NCBI RefSeq assembly: GCF_000382265.1
Contig: NZ_KB907979.1
Location: 124,001-188,000, forward strand
Reading direction: 5' to 3'
From: Yoonia vestfoldensis DSM 16212
Lineage (GTDB): Bacteria > Pseudomonadota > Alphaproteobacteria > Rhodobacterales > Rhodobacteraceae
DNA: 64,000 bases
Shown: positions 43,335 through 52,302 of the stretch, in pieces
Layout of the letters: every line of letters starts with the position of its first letter
How positions within the stretch are numbered: position 1 is the first letter of the stretch
Notes under the pieces: model-generated
Seen by the model: only the letters and a program-made list of their open reading frames with translations
Database searches by the model: none
Told to the model about the DNA's origin: nothing
Position numbers and translations under genes: made by a program

Positions 43335-45002
43335 ATGGCGATCGAGCATACGGACGGACGTCTGGCGGCAGATGGCCTGTCCACCCGTCAACCGCCGACA
43401 TTCAAACGCGAAATCAGGATCGTCGTATTTGCCGGATTGCTGATCTGGCTCGTGATCGGGTCGGTTGTGGCCGTGATCGGCAAACGCGAATGGGACGGCA
43501 CGATGGACGTCGTCCAATCAACCGCCACCACGGTATCGCGGCTGTTGGCGGGGCAATCGGACCAGTTGCTGCTGAACGCCGATCTGATACGCGACCACGC
43601 GGAACGGATCGTCGGCGATGCGGATCCCTTTGGGGTCGACCGCGCCACATATGACGACCTCGTGCAATTGATCAGCCGCAGCACCGCCATCGTTTCGATC
43701 TGGGTCGGCGACGCTGCGGGCAATGCGGTCCTGACCACCCGCGAGTTTCCCGCCCCCCGACTGAATGCAGGGGACCGCGCGTATTTCACCACGGTCCGCG
43801 ATGATCCCGACAGGCTGTTCATCGGCAATCTGATCGACACCCAATACCCCGCCGAGGCGTTGCTGATCAATACCAGCCGCCGCCTGTCGCAGGCCGATGG
43901 CACGATGCGAGGCTTTATCCAGATATCGCTTGATCCAGCCACGATCAGCCGGACCTTTCAGCAAGTCGAAATCGGCTTTGACGCGTCGCTGTGGTGGATC
44001 GGTCCCGAAGGACAGGCCCTGATCCGCGAACCTGCCTTGCCACCCGAGCAATTGGACGACCAGATGCCGCCGGGCGCTGCCGACTGGCCCAAGAACTGGT
44101 CGAACGACCGTGCCTATACCATCCCATCGGCGGACGTACTGAATGTGGAATCGGGCGTCGATGGCAAGGAACGGATGTTTTTCTGGAGCGATGCGCCCCT
44201 TTATGGCAGCCGGATCGTCGTTGGCGTTTCGCGCGCCGCGATGGAGGCACGCTGGCTGGCGCAGATGATGTGGATCACCGCCTTCGCCCTTGTCGTCGGA
44301 ATGGCCAGCATGGTGATCTTGTGGCTTTTGTACCGTTCACGCGCGCGCAATCAGGCCTATGCGACGATGTTGGAAAACGATGTACGCGACCGGACACGCG
44401 ACCTTGCGATGGCGATCGAACAAAAAGACGTCACGATGCAGGAATTGAGCCACCGGGTGCGCAATGCCTTCGCGACCATTCTCGCGCTGACCCGGCTGAT
44501 GCTGCGGTCCAGCGACACGATCGAGGATTTCCGGGACGATTTTCCCGCCAGACTCGAGGCGTTGGCGCGCTGCCATCTGGTGCTTGTCGATGCCAAGGTC
44601 CGCAACAAGGCGCAGATCGTCGATCTGGTGCAGGCCTCGCTGGCGCCCTACCGCAACGACAGCACGCGGATCGATATTGCCGGTCCGGAGGTCGAATTAT
44701 CGTCGAATGCGACGCTGGGCGTCGGCCTTGTGCTGCACGAACTGGTCACGAATGCGGTCAAATACGGCAGCCTGTCCGCGCCCGATGGCGCGATCAGCGT
44801 GCACTGGGAACCGCAGGATGACGGCATCCGCCTGATCTGGCTGGAAACAGGCGGCCCGGTTGTTGTGCCGCCCACCGGCAGCGGCTCCGGCACGATGATC
44901 ATTGACCGCGCCGCCGCCATGTTCGGTGGCAGCTTTGCGCGCGACTTTGCAGCCGACGGCGTGCGGGCGGAATTGATGATCCCCCCGCCCCCAGTTTCGT
45001 GA
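43335..45002 (+). CDS. HWE-family sensor histidine kinase with periplasmic sensor domain
   Basis: A 555-residue membrane kinase. Membrane helices lie at about residues 27-50 and 312-336, with a periplasmic dCache-like sensor between. The HWE kinase core starts with ELSHRVRNAFATILALTRLM (phosphorylated His373), has the N box HELVTNAVKYGSLS (N473) and ends with the HWE-type VHWEPQDDGIRLIWLETGGP. HWE kinases of alphaproteobacteria often feed the general stress response through PhyR-like or single-domain regulators. No response regulator lies next to it, so it is an orphan here. A TTGACA occurs at 43269-43274, but I see no good -10 element. Confidence 0.85.
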   Translation: MAIEHTDGRLAADGLSTRQPPTFKREIRIVVFAGLLIWLVIGSVVAVIGKREWDGTMDVVQSTATTVSRLLAGQSDQLLLNADLIRDHAERIVGDADPFGVDRATYDDLVQLISRSTAIVSIWVGDAAGNAVLTTREFPAPRLNAGDRAYFTTVRDDPDRLFIGNLIDTQYPAEALLINTSRRLSQADGTMRGFIQISLDPATISRTFQQVEIGFDASLWWIGPEGQALIREPALPPEQLDDQMPPGAADWPKNWSNDRAYTIPSADVLNVESGVDGKERMFFWSDAPLYGSRIVVGVSRAAMEARWLAQMMWITAFALVVGMASMVILWLLYRSRARNQAYATMLENDVRDRTRDLAMAIEQKDVTMQELSHRVRNAFATILALTRLMLRSSDTIEDFRDDFPARLEALARCHLVLVDAKVRNKAQIVDLVQASLAPYRNDSTRIDIAGPEVELSSNATLGVGLVLHELVTNAVKYGSLSAPDGAISVHWEPQDDGIRLIWLETGGPVVVPPTGSGSGTMIIDRAAAMFGGSFARDFAADGVRAELMIPPPPVS

Positions 45003-45042
45003 TCGCCCGACCGCATGATTGTCGCCGTCCGGTGCCTGCGGC

Positions 45043-45645
45043 ATGACAAGCTGGCTGCACGAAGACCGCCTCGAGGCCGTCCGCGCTGCCGTCATCGCCA
45101 GCAAAGCGGCGCGGGTGCTGGATCTGGGCTGCGGCGACGGCGATCTTTTTGTCAGGCTGGCCGCGATGCCAACCCTGACAGAGATCGTCGGCCTTGATAT
45201 CTGCACCGCCTCTCTGGATCGGCTGCGGGCACGGTTGCAGCGGATGCAGGTTCGCGCGGGAAAGGTGGACGTGCGCCATGCGTCGATGACAGACCCCACG
45301 GGCGATCTGGCCGGGTATGATTGTGCCGTCCTGCTGGAGACGATCGAACATATCGCGCCCGACCAATTGTCGCGCCTGGAACGCGCCTTGTTCGTTGTGT
45401 TGCGCCCCCAAACGATCATCATCACGACACCCAATGCGGAATTCAATCCGCTGCTCGGCGTGCCTGCCCACCGGATGCGGCACCCTGACCACCGTTTCGA
45501 ATGGGATCGCGCGCGGTTTCGCGCCTGGTGTACGCGCGCAGCCAAGGCGGCGGGATACACGCCTGCGTTTCACGACATCGCAGGCGCGCATCCGACCTTG
45601 GGGGGCGCCAGCCAGATGGCGGTATTCACCCGGACCGCAGCTTAG
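45043..45645 (+). CDS. Hen1-like small-RNA 3'-end methyltransferase domain protein
   Basis: A 200-residue methyltransferase. AdoMet-binding motif I is VLDLGCGDGDL (about residues 25-35). The Hen1 metal-site pattern is present: E99-x2-E102-H103 in LETIEHIAP, TTPNAEFN, and RHPDHRFEW with H150. Bacterial Hen1 adds a 2'-O-methyl group to the RNA 3' end, usually as part of the Pnkp-Hen1 RNA repair complex; the N-terminal half and the Pnkp partner are absent here. The start is probably ATG 45043 (a TTG eight codons upstream is possible); no strong ribosome-binding site is visible. Confidence 0.75.
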   Translation: MTSWLHEDRLEAVRAAVIASKAARVLDLGCGDGDLFVRLAAMPTLTEIVGLDICTASLDRLRARLQRMQVRAGKVDVRHASMTDPTGDLAGYDCAVLLETIEHIAPDQLSRLERALFVVLRPQTIIITTPNAEFNPLLGVPAHRMRHPDHRFEWDRARFRAWCTRAAKAAGYTPAFHDIAGAHPTLGGASQMAVFTRTAA

Positions 45646-46487
45646 GCCAAGGCCGCGCGCACCGCCTCTGTCAGCGGCGTGGTCGGCCTGCCGATCAGCT
45701 GACGCAGCGCACCGGACTCATCGGCCAGCCAGCCTTCGCCGGCGTGCTGGTCGACATCGACAAGCACAGCAGCAAAACCGGCGGGCAAGCCAAAGCTTTC
45801 CAGAATGCCCTGATACACATCGGCGGGCAGATCGGTGTAGGGAATGTCCTTGCCGGTCTGGCGCGACAGTTCGGCGGCGATATCGGACAGCGTGATCGCC
45901 GTATCACCGCCCAGTTCATAGACCTGCCCCGCATGCCTGTCATCCGCCGCGACCACCGCCAGCGCCTGCGCGTAATCGGCGCGGGTCGCGGGGGTAAAGC
46001 GGGCATCACGCGCAGCCCCGATCATCGCCCCCGCGCTGATCGCACCGGCAAGTGTGCTGGTCCAGTTCTCGGTATACCAGCCGTTGCGCAGGATCGTGGC
46101 GATCAGGCCAGCCTCTTTGATCACGGCTTCGGTCGCGCGGTGATCCGTCGCGATCAGCATGGGCGACCGATCCGCCTGCTGGATCGAGGTATAGACGATC
46201 CGGCCCACACCCGCCGCCTTGGCCGCTGTAATCACATTGCGGTGCTGGCCTGTGCGGTCATCGAAATCGCTTGATGAAATCAGCACCAGCACATCGACGC
46301 CTTGCAGCGCTGGGGGCATCGTTTCTGGCGCGGTATAGTCAAAGATGCGGGCCGCAACGCCAAGATCCGACGCCTTGGCCGGATCGCGGACAAGTGCGAT
46401 GATCTGTGCAGGATCGGTCAGGGTCTTGAGATGGGCAATGGCCAGACGGCCCAGTTGGCCGGTGGCACCGGTGATGGCGATGGTCAT
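45642..46487 (-). CDS. qorB: NmrA-family quinone oxidoreductase (QorB-like)
   Basis: A 281-residue NAD(P)-binding protein with a GATGQLG Rossmann motif at residues 7-13 and the NmrA-type order ISSSDFDDRTGQHRNVITAA, RIVYTSI, TILRNGWYTEN and VYELGGDTAITLSDIAAEL. This matches E. coli QorB/YtfG, an NADPH:quinone reductase. It is divergent from an HxlR-type regulator, as ytfG is from qorR, which supports the call. GGAG lies about seven bases upstream of the ATG. It converges with the Hen1-like gene with a four-base overlap. Confidence 0.85.
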   Translation of the reverse strand: MTIAITGATGQLGRLAIAHLKTLTDPAQIIALVRDPAKASDLGVAARIFDYTAPETMPPALQGVDVLVLISSSDFDDRTGQHRNVITAAKAAGVGRIVYTSIQQADRSPMLIATDHRATEAVIKEAGLIATILRNGWYTENWTSTLAGAISAGAMIGAARDARFTPATRADYAQALAVVAADDRHAGQVYELGGDTAITLSDIAAELSRQTGKDIPYTDLPADVYQGILESFGLPAGFAAVLVDVDQHAGEGWLADESGALRQLIGRPTTPLTEAVRAALA

Positions 46488-46530
46488 GAAACGCTCCGTT
46501 GGTTGCTGTTGACGGGGCACAGATAACGCG

Positions 46531-46569
46531 ATACGCACGAAACGGAAGCACACACATTTTCGTAAGTAT
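46531..46569. promoter_or_regulatory. Candidate operator between qorB and the HxlR gene
   Basis: Imperfect inverted repeat: ATACGCACGAAA (46531-46542) against TTTCGTAAGTAT (46558-46569), ten of twelve positions pairing, with a 15-base spacer. It lies in the 89-base divergent gap just before the regulator start, so it may be the HxlR/QorR binding site for both genes. Confidence 0.4.
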
Positions 46570-46576
46570 AAAAAAC

Positions 46577-46930
46577 ATGGCGCATGACCTGATCCCCGAT
46601 GTCCTGAACGACCGTTGTCCGTCACGCGCGGTGCTGAACCATGTGACCAGCCGCTGGGGTGTGCTGGTCCTGATCGCCTTGCAGGACGGCACCTTGCGGT
46701 TCAGCGCGCTGCGTCGCCGGATCGGCGGCGTGTCCGAACGAATGCTGGCGCAATCGCTGCGCCTGCTGGAGGATGACGGCTTTGTCCGCCGGACCGCGCA
46801 TCCCGTGGTGCCGCCGCATGTCGATTACGACCTGACGCCGCTGGGGCGCGAGGTTGCGGCAAGGGTGCATGCCCTGGCCGCCTGTATCGAGGGCAGTCTT
46901 GACCAGATACTGGCGGCGCGCAAAGTTTAG
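46577..46930 (+). CDS. qorR: HxlR/QorR-type redox regulator
   Basis: A 117-residue winged-helix protein of the HxlR family: VLNHVTSRWGVLVLIALQDG, LRFSALRRRIGGVSERMLAQ and LLEDDGFVRRTAHPVVPPHVDYDLTPLG (shown in parts). A single cysteine near the N-terminus (DRCPSRAV, C14) sits where E. coli QorR has its redox-sensing cysteine. It most likely represses the divergent qorB and is released by quinone or diamide stress. The start at 46577 is used because the usual N-terminus begins there; the leader is very short or absent. Confidence 0.85.
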   Translation: MAHDLIPDVLNDRCPSRAVLNHVTSRWGVLVLIALQDGTLRFSALRRRIGGVSERMLAQSLRLLEDDGFVRRTAHPVVPPHVDYDLTPLGREVAARVHALAACIEGSLDQILAARKV

Positions 46931-47018
46931 CGGAGCCAAACCGCCCGCCTTGGTTGAATGTCATGGTCTGATCAGCGCATAACGGTGCCGAACCACGGGC
47001 AGGACAGGCGAAAGCAGA

Positions 47019-47783
47019 ATGACGAAAATAGCCATCATCACGGGCGGGTTGTCGGGCATGGGGCTGGCGACCGCGCGCAGACTTCACGCAGAAGGAATTA
47101 CCGTCTGCATCGGCGCGCGGCGCGGCGACGATCCGGCGGCCGTCGCAGCGCTGCACGCGGCGCTTGGTGCCCCTGTGATGGTCGCGGCACTTGATGTGCG
47201 CTCGACCGACAGCGTGAACGCCTTCGTCGCATCGGTGGTCGCGGCGCATGGGCCGGTCGATATCCTGATCAACACCGCCGGCGTCTATGAAGAATCCGCC
47301 GTCATCGATCATCCGGACGCGATGTGGGATGCCACCATCGACACCAACCTGACCGGCACGTTCAAGATGATCCGCGCCGTGATGCCCGCAATGAAGGCGC
47401 GTGGCTGGGGGCGGATCGTTAACCTTGCCTCGGTCGCGGCGCATCAGGGCATGGCCAATAACGCCGCCTATTGCGCGTCAAAGGCGGGGCTTCTCGGGCT
47501 TGGGCGCTGCGTCAGCCTTGAAGGTGCGGCATATGGCGTGACCTGCGTCAGCATCAGCCCGACCTGGGTCGAGACCGAGATGCTCAAGCAATTCATCGAT
47601 CAGGAAATTGCCGATACCGGTGCCGAGCGTGCCGTGGTGCGTGCGAAATACGAAGCATCGAACCCGCAAGGCGCGTTGGTCCAGCCCGCTGAAATCGCCG
47701 GCCTGATTGCGTTCCTCGTCAGCGATGCAGGCCGCGCGATCACGATGGAGGATATTCAGGTCAACGCCGGGTCGCTTTGGTAA
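47019..47783 (+). CDS. Short-chain dehydrogenase/reductase
   Basis: A 254-residue SDR. It has the cofactor motif TGGLSGMG (residues 8-15), the NTAGVYE motif, and the catalytic Ser of NLASVAAHQG with Tyr and Lys in YCASKAG. The C-terminal part (EEGAAYGVTCVSISPTWVET-like, AGLIAFLVSDAGRAITMEDI) is like 3-hydroxybutyrate dehydrogenases and related classical SDRs. Cofactor choice is unclear; an RRGDDP segment after strand two could accept NADP. Its 3' end overlaps the adenylation-reductase gene (- strand) by 28 bases. Confidence 0.82.
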   Translation: MTKIAIITGGLSGMGLATARRLHAEGITVCIGARRGDDPAAVAALHAALGAPVMVAALDVRSTDSVNAFVASVVAAHGPVDILINTAGVYEESAVIDHPDAMWDATIDTNLTGTFKMIRAVMPAMKARGWGRIVNLASVAAHQGMANNAAYCASKAGLLGLGRCVSLEGAAYGVTCVSISPTWVETEMLKQFIDQEIADTGAERAVVRAKYEASNPQGALVQPAEIAGLIAFLVSDAGRAITMEDIQVNAGSLW

Positions 47784-50566
47784 AGCGGCGCATGCGCGAA
47801 CCGCGATGCCATCAGTGCGGCGGGGTCTGACAGGGCGGCGAATGGTCTGCCGATGACCTCTTCCCACATCCTGCGTGCGGCATCATGGGTCAGTGTCGCG
47901 GTGGCGTGCAGGACGGACAGGTCGCTGGCGATCAAGGCGCGCTCGGCTTCCGACAAAGGTGCGTCGCGCAGCCAAGTCAACACCGGCAGCGTCTTGGTGT
48001 CCTGCGGCGGCGTTGCATAGATATCGGGCGTCAGATTGTAATATTGCACGCCCGCAGGGGGGGCGAGCTCTGCCAGAAAACGCGCCGCTGCATCGACGGC
48101 GATCATCCGAAAAGTCAGCCCCTCGGGCACCGCCCCCATTCGCGCGCAGGCGGCCATGATGATTTCATAGATGTCGTTCGGGTTTGGCGCGCTCAGGTCA
48201 TAGAGCGACGGCAGCCGCACGATGGCCGACCGCACACCAGAGGCGGCAATCTGCGTCTCGGCGGCGATCTTGGCCGCGCCATAGCCCGAAGACTGCGGGT
48301 AAAATGTGGTCGGCCCTTCGGGATAGCGCCCACCCTGATCGGGAAAAACCGCGGAAGAAGACGAGAACCGCAGATCAGCCCCGGCATCGGCACAGAATTG
48401 CAGGACATTGGCGATACCGGCCCTTGACCAGCTTTCCATATGGTCACGGTCCACCGCCAGATTGACCATTGCGGCGCAATGGATCACCTGCCTGACCGAT
48501 GCGGCCAGCGCCGCATGATCGGCCTCGGTCAAGCCAAAGCGGACATCGTCGATCCCGGCAGGCACCAGCACCAGCCTTGCGGGGTCGACCCCGTGGTCTG
48601 CGGCGATCGCGTGGAGACGGTCCAGCGGATTGCGCCGCTTGGGCCGGATCAGGCAATAGATCACTTCGTCCTGTGGCAACACCCGCGCGGCGGCGGCCAG
48701 AACGCGGCTACCCAGAAATCCGGTCGCCCCGGTCAGCAGGATACCCGGGCGGTCAAACCGGCCCTGTGCCTGTGACGCAGGGGCGGCTTCGGACAGCAGG
48801 TCATGCAAACGGCCTAACGGCACATTCAACGCGAAATCGAAATCGACGGGCCGGCCATAGACGTCTTCCAGCGCCAGAAGAAGGGTGACGGCCATCAGCG
48901 AATCGCCGCCCTGGTCGTGAAACGACTGTGCCGCATCCAGCGAGCTGGCCGCGCAGCCCATCACCAACGCGGCCTGTGCCACGGTCGGCAAGACGGTCGT
49001 GTCGCAGGTGTCGACGGCGGTCGTCACCGTGACCGGGGGCAGCGCCTTGTAATCGTATTTCGCGGACACGGGGTTCAACGGCATCACATCCAGCCGGACC
49101 AGAAAACTCGGGACGCAATAGGCTGGCAATTCCGCACGCAAGGCACGCGCCATGCCGCCCGGCATCCGCGCCTGCCCTGCACCGACGCCCCATTTGCTTT
49201 GGTTTGCGGCGACCTGATCGGCATCGGCGCAGTAATAGAACACCAGCGCCTTCCCCTGCCCTGCAACATCCTGCACCCAAGGCACCGCCGAGGCAAACTG
49301 CATGAATCCGCGCAGCGATTCCGTCAATTCCCGGGTCTGGACGGAATGCCCCCGCAGCTTGAGCATATGCGCGACGCGGCCCATCACATGGATGGTGTGA
49401 TCCGCGGTCACGTAGCCCTGATCGCCGGTGTCATAAAGCCGGGTCGCGCGCCCGTCGATGGTCAGTTCGCGGAACCGCAGCGCTGTTTCTTCGGGCCGGT
49501 TGACATAGCCGGGACCAAGCATCCTTGGCCCTTCGAAATGCAGCAGGCCGGGGGTGCCGGGCGGGCATGGCTGGTCGTGATCGTCAAGCACGACAGCCCG
49601 CAAATAGGGCATCGCCTTGCCGACAGCGCCGCGCTGCAATGGACCGGTCTGGCCCGAAACCTGCGTCATGCAGATATCATGCGTTTCGCATATACTGTAG
49701 AGATTCCAGATTGTTGCATCGGGAAGTTTATCTTTTGCCGCTCCGATCAGCTCGTCGCTGACCACCTCGCCGTTCAGGATCACGCGCCGCAAGGCCAGAC
49801 CGGCCGTTGCGTCCGATGTCCAGCCTTGCAGCGTCTTGTCAAAGGCCGACGGCGTGAAAAGCATTTCCGTGACCTGATACCGGATCAGGAACGCCAAAAG
49901 CGCCTCCGGGTTCATCAGTTCCGAAAAACGCGGGAAACACAGGCGGGCACCGTCGCGCAGCGGCCGGAACATTTCCCAGATCGCAAAGATGTAGACCCCG
50001 ACGGTCTGATCGGGGCCATAAGGTGTATAGGCGTCGCGCCACATGTAGGACAGATAGGCCGCGTCCTGCGTGACGGGGATGCATTTTGGCTTGCCCGTCG
50101 TACCGGATGTGGCGACCAGATAGATGATGTCGTCCGGGGCGACGATGCCCGCGCGCACAGGCGCCGACGGCGCATCGGCGAAGCCCGCAATGACCTGCCC
50201 CACATCGACACGGTGGCATTGGTCCGGCAACTGGCCGGGTCCGGCGGGTTCGGCCAGCAGAACCACATCGATATCCAGTTCCATCAGGATATTGCGCAGC
50301 ACGTCATGCGGCATCGCGGGATCAAGGTGGACAAAAGGCCGCCCCATCACGACGCAGGCCGTGACCGCCGCGCCGAACACGGCAGAGGGTTTGCCGAAAA
50401 CCGCGACCGCCCCGTCCGGAAGATGCGCACCCAGCCGACCGATGCAATCGGCCAGTTGACCATAGGTCAGGGACAGGTCCGCATCAGTGATCGCAACGCG
50501 GTCTGCATGCGTCTGCAATGCCAGGGCCAGTTGCGCGGGGACGCTCTTGCGCGGGTCGATAGTCAT
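47756..50566 (-). CDS. Adenylation-thiolation-reductase (NRPS-like carboxylic acid reductase)
   Basis: A 936-residue enzyme. The adenylation domain (about residues 1-515) has A3 TSGTTGKPK (153-161), A7 YDTGD (378-382) and the A10 lysine K503 in SAKYDYKAL. The carrier domain has DQGGDSL with phosphopantetheine Ser556. The reductase domain begins with the NAD(P) site TGATGFLG (612-619) and has YGAAK later. There is no condensation domain. It should activate an acid, load it on the carrier and release an aldehyde or alcohol. At the A4 position the sequence is FAIWE, so the Asp that binds the amino group of amino acids is Ala195. AAGAGG precedes the chosen ATG; an upstream ATG-rich extension of 12 residues is possible. 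Confidence 0.85.
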   Translation of the reverse strand: MTIDPRKSVPAQLALALQTHADRVAITDADLSLTYGQLADCIGRLGAHLPDGAVAVFGKPSAVFGAAVTACVVMGRPFVHLDPAMPHDVLRNILMELDIDVVLLAEPAGPGQLPDQCHRVDVGQVIAGFADAPSAPVRAGIVAPDDIIYLVATSGTTGKPKCIPVTQDAAYLSYMWRDAYTPYGPDQTVGVYIFAIWEMFRPLRDGARLCFPRFSELMNPEALLAFLIRYQVTEMLFTPSAFDKTLQGWTSDATAGLALRRVILNGEVVSDELIGAAKDKLPDATIWNLYSICETHDICMTQVSGQTGPLQRGAVGKAMPYLRAVVLDDHDQPCPPGTPGLLHFEGPRMLGPGYVNRPEETALRFRELTIDGRATRLYDTGDQGYVTADHTIHVMGRVAHMLKLRGHSVQTRELTESLRGFMQFASAVPWVQDVAGQGKALVFYYCADADQVAANQSKWGVGAGQARMPGGMARALRAELPAYCVPSFLVRLDVMPLNPVSAKYDYKALPPVTVTTAVDTCDTTVLPTVAQAALVMGCAASSLDAAQSFHDQGGDSLMAVTLLLALEDVYGRPVDFDFALNVPLGRLHDLLSEAAPASQAQGRFDRPGILLTGATGFLGSRVLAAAARVLPQDEVIYCLIRPKRRNPLDRLHAIAADHGVDPARLVLVPAGIDDVRFGLTEADHAALAASVRQVIHCAAMVNLAVDRDHMESWSRAGIANVLQFCADAGADLRFSSSSAVFPDQGGRYPEGPTTFYPQSSGYGAAKIAAETQIAASGVRSAIVRLPSLYDLSAPNPNDIYEIIMAACARMGAVPEGLTFRMIAVDAAARFLAELAPPAGVQYYNLTPDIYATPPQDTKTLPVLTWLRDAPLSEAERALIASDLSVLHATATLTHDAARRMWEEVIGRPFAALSDPAALMASRFAHAPLYQSDPALT

Positions 50567-50641
50567 CAAAAACGCCTCTTTCCTTGCCGTTCGCGACATC
50601 ACCGAGGTATCAGGGCCGCACGCCCAAAGGTCAAGTCACGT

Positions 50642-51802
50642 TCAGCGGCGCTTGAGCAGGACCAGCGCCAGCAGCGCGGCCAGACCGATCCCGCCCGTCA
50701 GCCAAACGGCATTGACGCCCCAGCCCGTCAGGGCCGCGCCAAAGATCAGCGGGGCAGCCGCCTGACTGATCCGCGCGGGCGCGTTCAGCCAGCCAAGGCG
50801 TTGACCATAACCGTCAGCACCAAACAGCGACAGCGGCAGCGTGCCTTTGGCGATGGTCATGATCCCGTTGCCCGCACCATGCAGCAGCGCAAAGACATAA
50901 GCGGCAGGCCCGCCCACGCCGATCAGGGCGACCGCCGCGACGGGATGTGCCGCCGCCGCAAGCCGGGTCGAAACGAGCGGGTGAAACCGCCGCAACAGGC
51001 TGAATTCGAGCAGGCGCGCCGCGACCTGCGCAGGACCGATCAGCGCGCCGGCAGCGATGGCCGTCGCTGTGCTTGCACCTGCGGCCTGCAACAGCCCGGG
51101 CAGATGGGCGGCCATCGCGGTCGAATTGAACCATGTCGCGGCAAAGACAAAGGCCAAAAGCCACAGCGCGCGGCGTGATGGCGGCGGTCCGACAAGGTCG
51201 GGTATTGCGGGTTTGGGCAAGGCTTCGCTGCCGCGGGGCAACCAGGCGTTCAACGGCAGCGCGATCACCAGATGGATCAATGCCCAGCCAAGACAGGCTT
51301 CGCGCCAGCCCCAGGTCGCCAGCATCAGGCCCGACAAAGGCCAGCCTACCGTGCTTGCGAACCCTGCGATCAGCGTGATGCCTGTGATCGGCGCACGTGC
51401 ATCCTTGCCATAGATGCCCGCCAGCGTGGCGAAACCCGCCTCGTAGAGCCCGATCCCCATGCCGAAACCGATGACCGCCCAGCCAAGATACAGCATCGCA
51501 GGCACGGGTGCGGCCGCAAGCAGGCACAGGCCCAACGCAAAAACCACGTTCGACAGCATTAGCACCCCGCGCCCGCCTTTGCCGTCGATCCGTGCGCCTG
51601 CCTAAGGGCCGACGATGGCCGATACCACCAATGCCATCGAAAACGCGCCAAACACCCAGACCGGCGACAGCCCGAAACTGTCCGCCATCGGCACCGCCAG
51701 CACGGCTGGGATGTAATAGCTCGACGCCCAGCTGACAGTCTGCGCCGTTCCAAGTGCTGCGACCGTGGCGCCACGCCGCTCCGGGACAAGTCTGGTGATC
51801 AT
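50642..51802 (-). pseudogene. MFS transporter interrupted by an in-frame amber codon
   Basis: The frame encodes a 386-residue MFS permease except for a TAG at 51604-51602 (codon 67). The protein reads VAALGTAQTVSWASSYYIPA (helix 1), then VSAIVGP, stop, AGARIDGKGGRGVLM, which is the conserved loop 2-3 region. Everything downstream (LYLGWAVIGFGMGIGLYEAG and so on, to 50642) stays in frame and looks conserved. So one base change explains the break, from CAG or TGG to TAG. Translation could restart at an ATG at 51565. It is 75 bases upstream of the adenylation-reductase gene on the same strand, so it may have exported its product. A TTG at 51874 is a weaker start. Confidence 0.75.
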
Positions 51803-51936
51803 TTGCGATGTGCTTGCCTGCGACAGAGTGCTCCAGAGTTGGAACAATAGCCCCGCGTTACAGGCTCTCGTCAAGGACAGCCTGATTTAAGGCGCAAAAC
51901 CTGCGACTTCTCCAAGGCGCGGCCCGCCATCACAGC

Positions 51937-52290
51937 CTAGGTCGGTTGCTTGCGCCGGAACAACGATTGCGCGGTATATACAAGGATTGCCGCGCCCACG
52001 GCGCCCAGCGCGGCGATGCCGAGCAGGACGATCAGGTCGACCGGCCCGCCAAGGTCGCGCAGATGCGAACTGGTGATCGCCAGCACGAACCAGATTGCCG
52101 CAACAGCACCAAAGGGCATCGCGATCTGCGCCACCAGAAACTTGCGCATCGACAGCGCGCGGTCGCGGATCAGCACATAGAGATAAAGCGCCGTGACCAC
52201 GACCGCCGCGATGACCAGCGCCCAGAACAGGCCGCGCCCGAACATTTCCTCGAAAACGGCGATCATGGTGCCGAATGTCAGTTCTTCCAT
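51937..52290 (-). CDS. DUF5368 membrane protein linked to sqr
   Basis: A 117-residue protein with three predicted helices (GLFWALVIAAVVVTALYLYV, IAMPFGAVAAIWFVLAIT, VLLGIAALGAVGAAILVYTA). It follows the sqr-like gene by twelve bases with GGGAGAGAG before its ATG, so both are in one transcript. DUF5368 proteins sit beside sulfide:quinone oxidoreductase genes in Rhodobacterales, as far as I remember; the function is unknown. Confidence 0.75.
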   Translation of the reverse strand: MEELTFGTMIAVFEEMFGRGLFWALVIAAVVVTALYLYVLIRDRALSMRKFLVAQIAMPFGAVAAIWFVLAITSSHLRDLGGPVDLIVLLGIAALGAVGAAILVYTAQSLFRRKQPT

Positions 52291-52302
52291 TTGCTCTCTC
52301 CC

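Noticed and set aside
51602-51604. Amber codon in the MFS gene as a programmed read-through or recoding site.
   Set aside because: No pyrrolysine machinery or read-through context is visible; a point mutation or sequence error is simpler.
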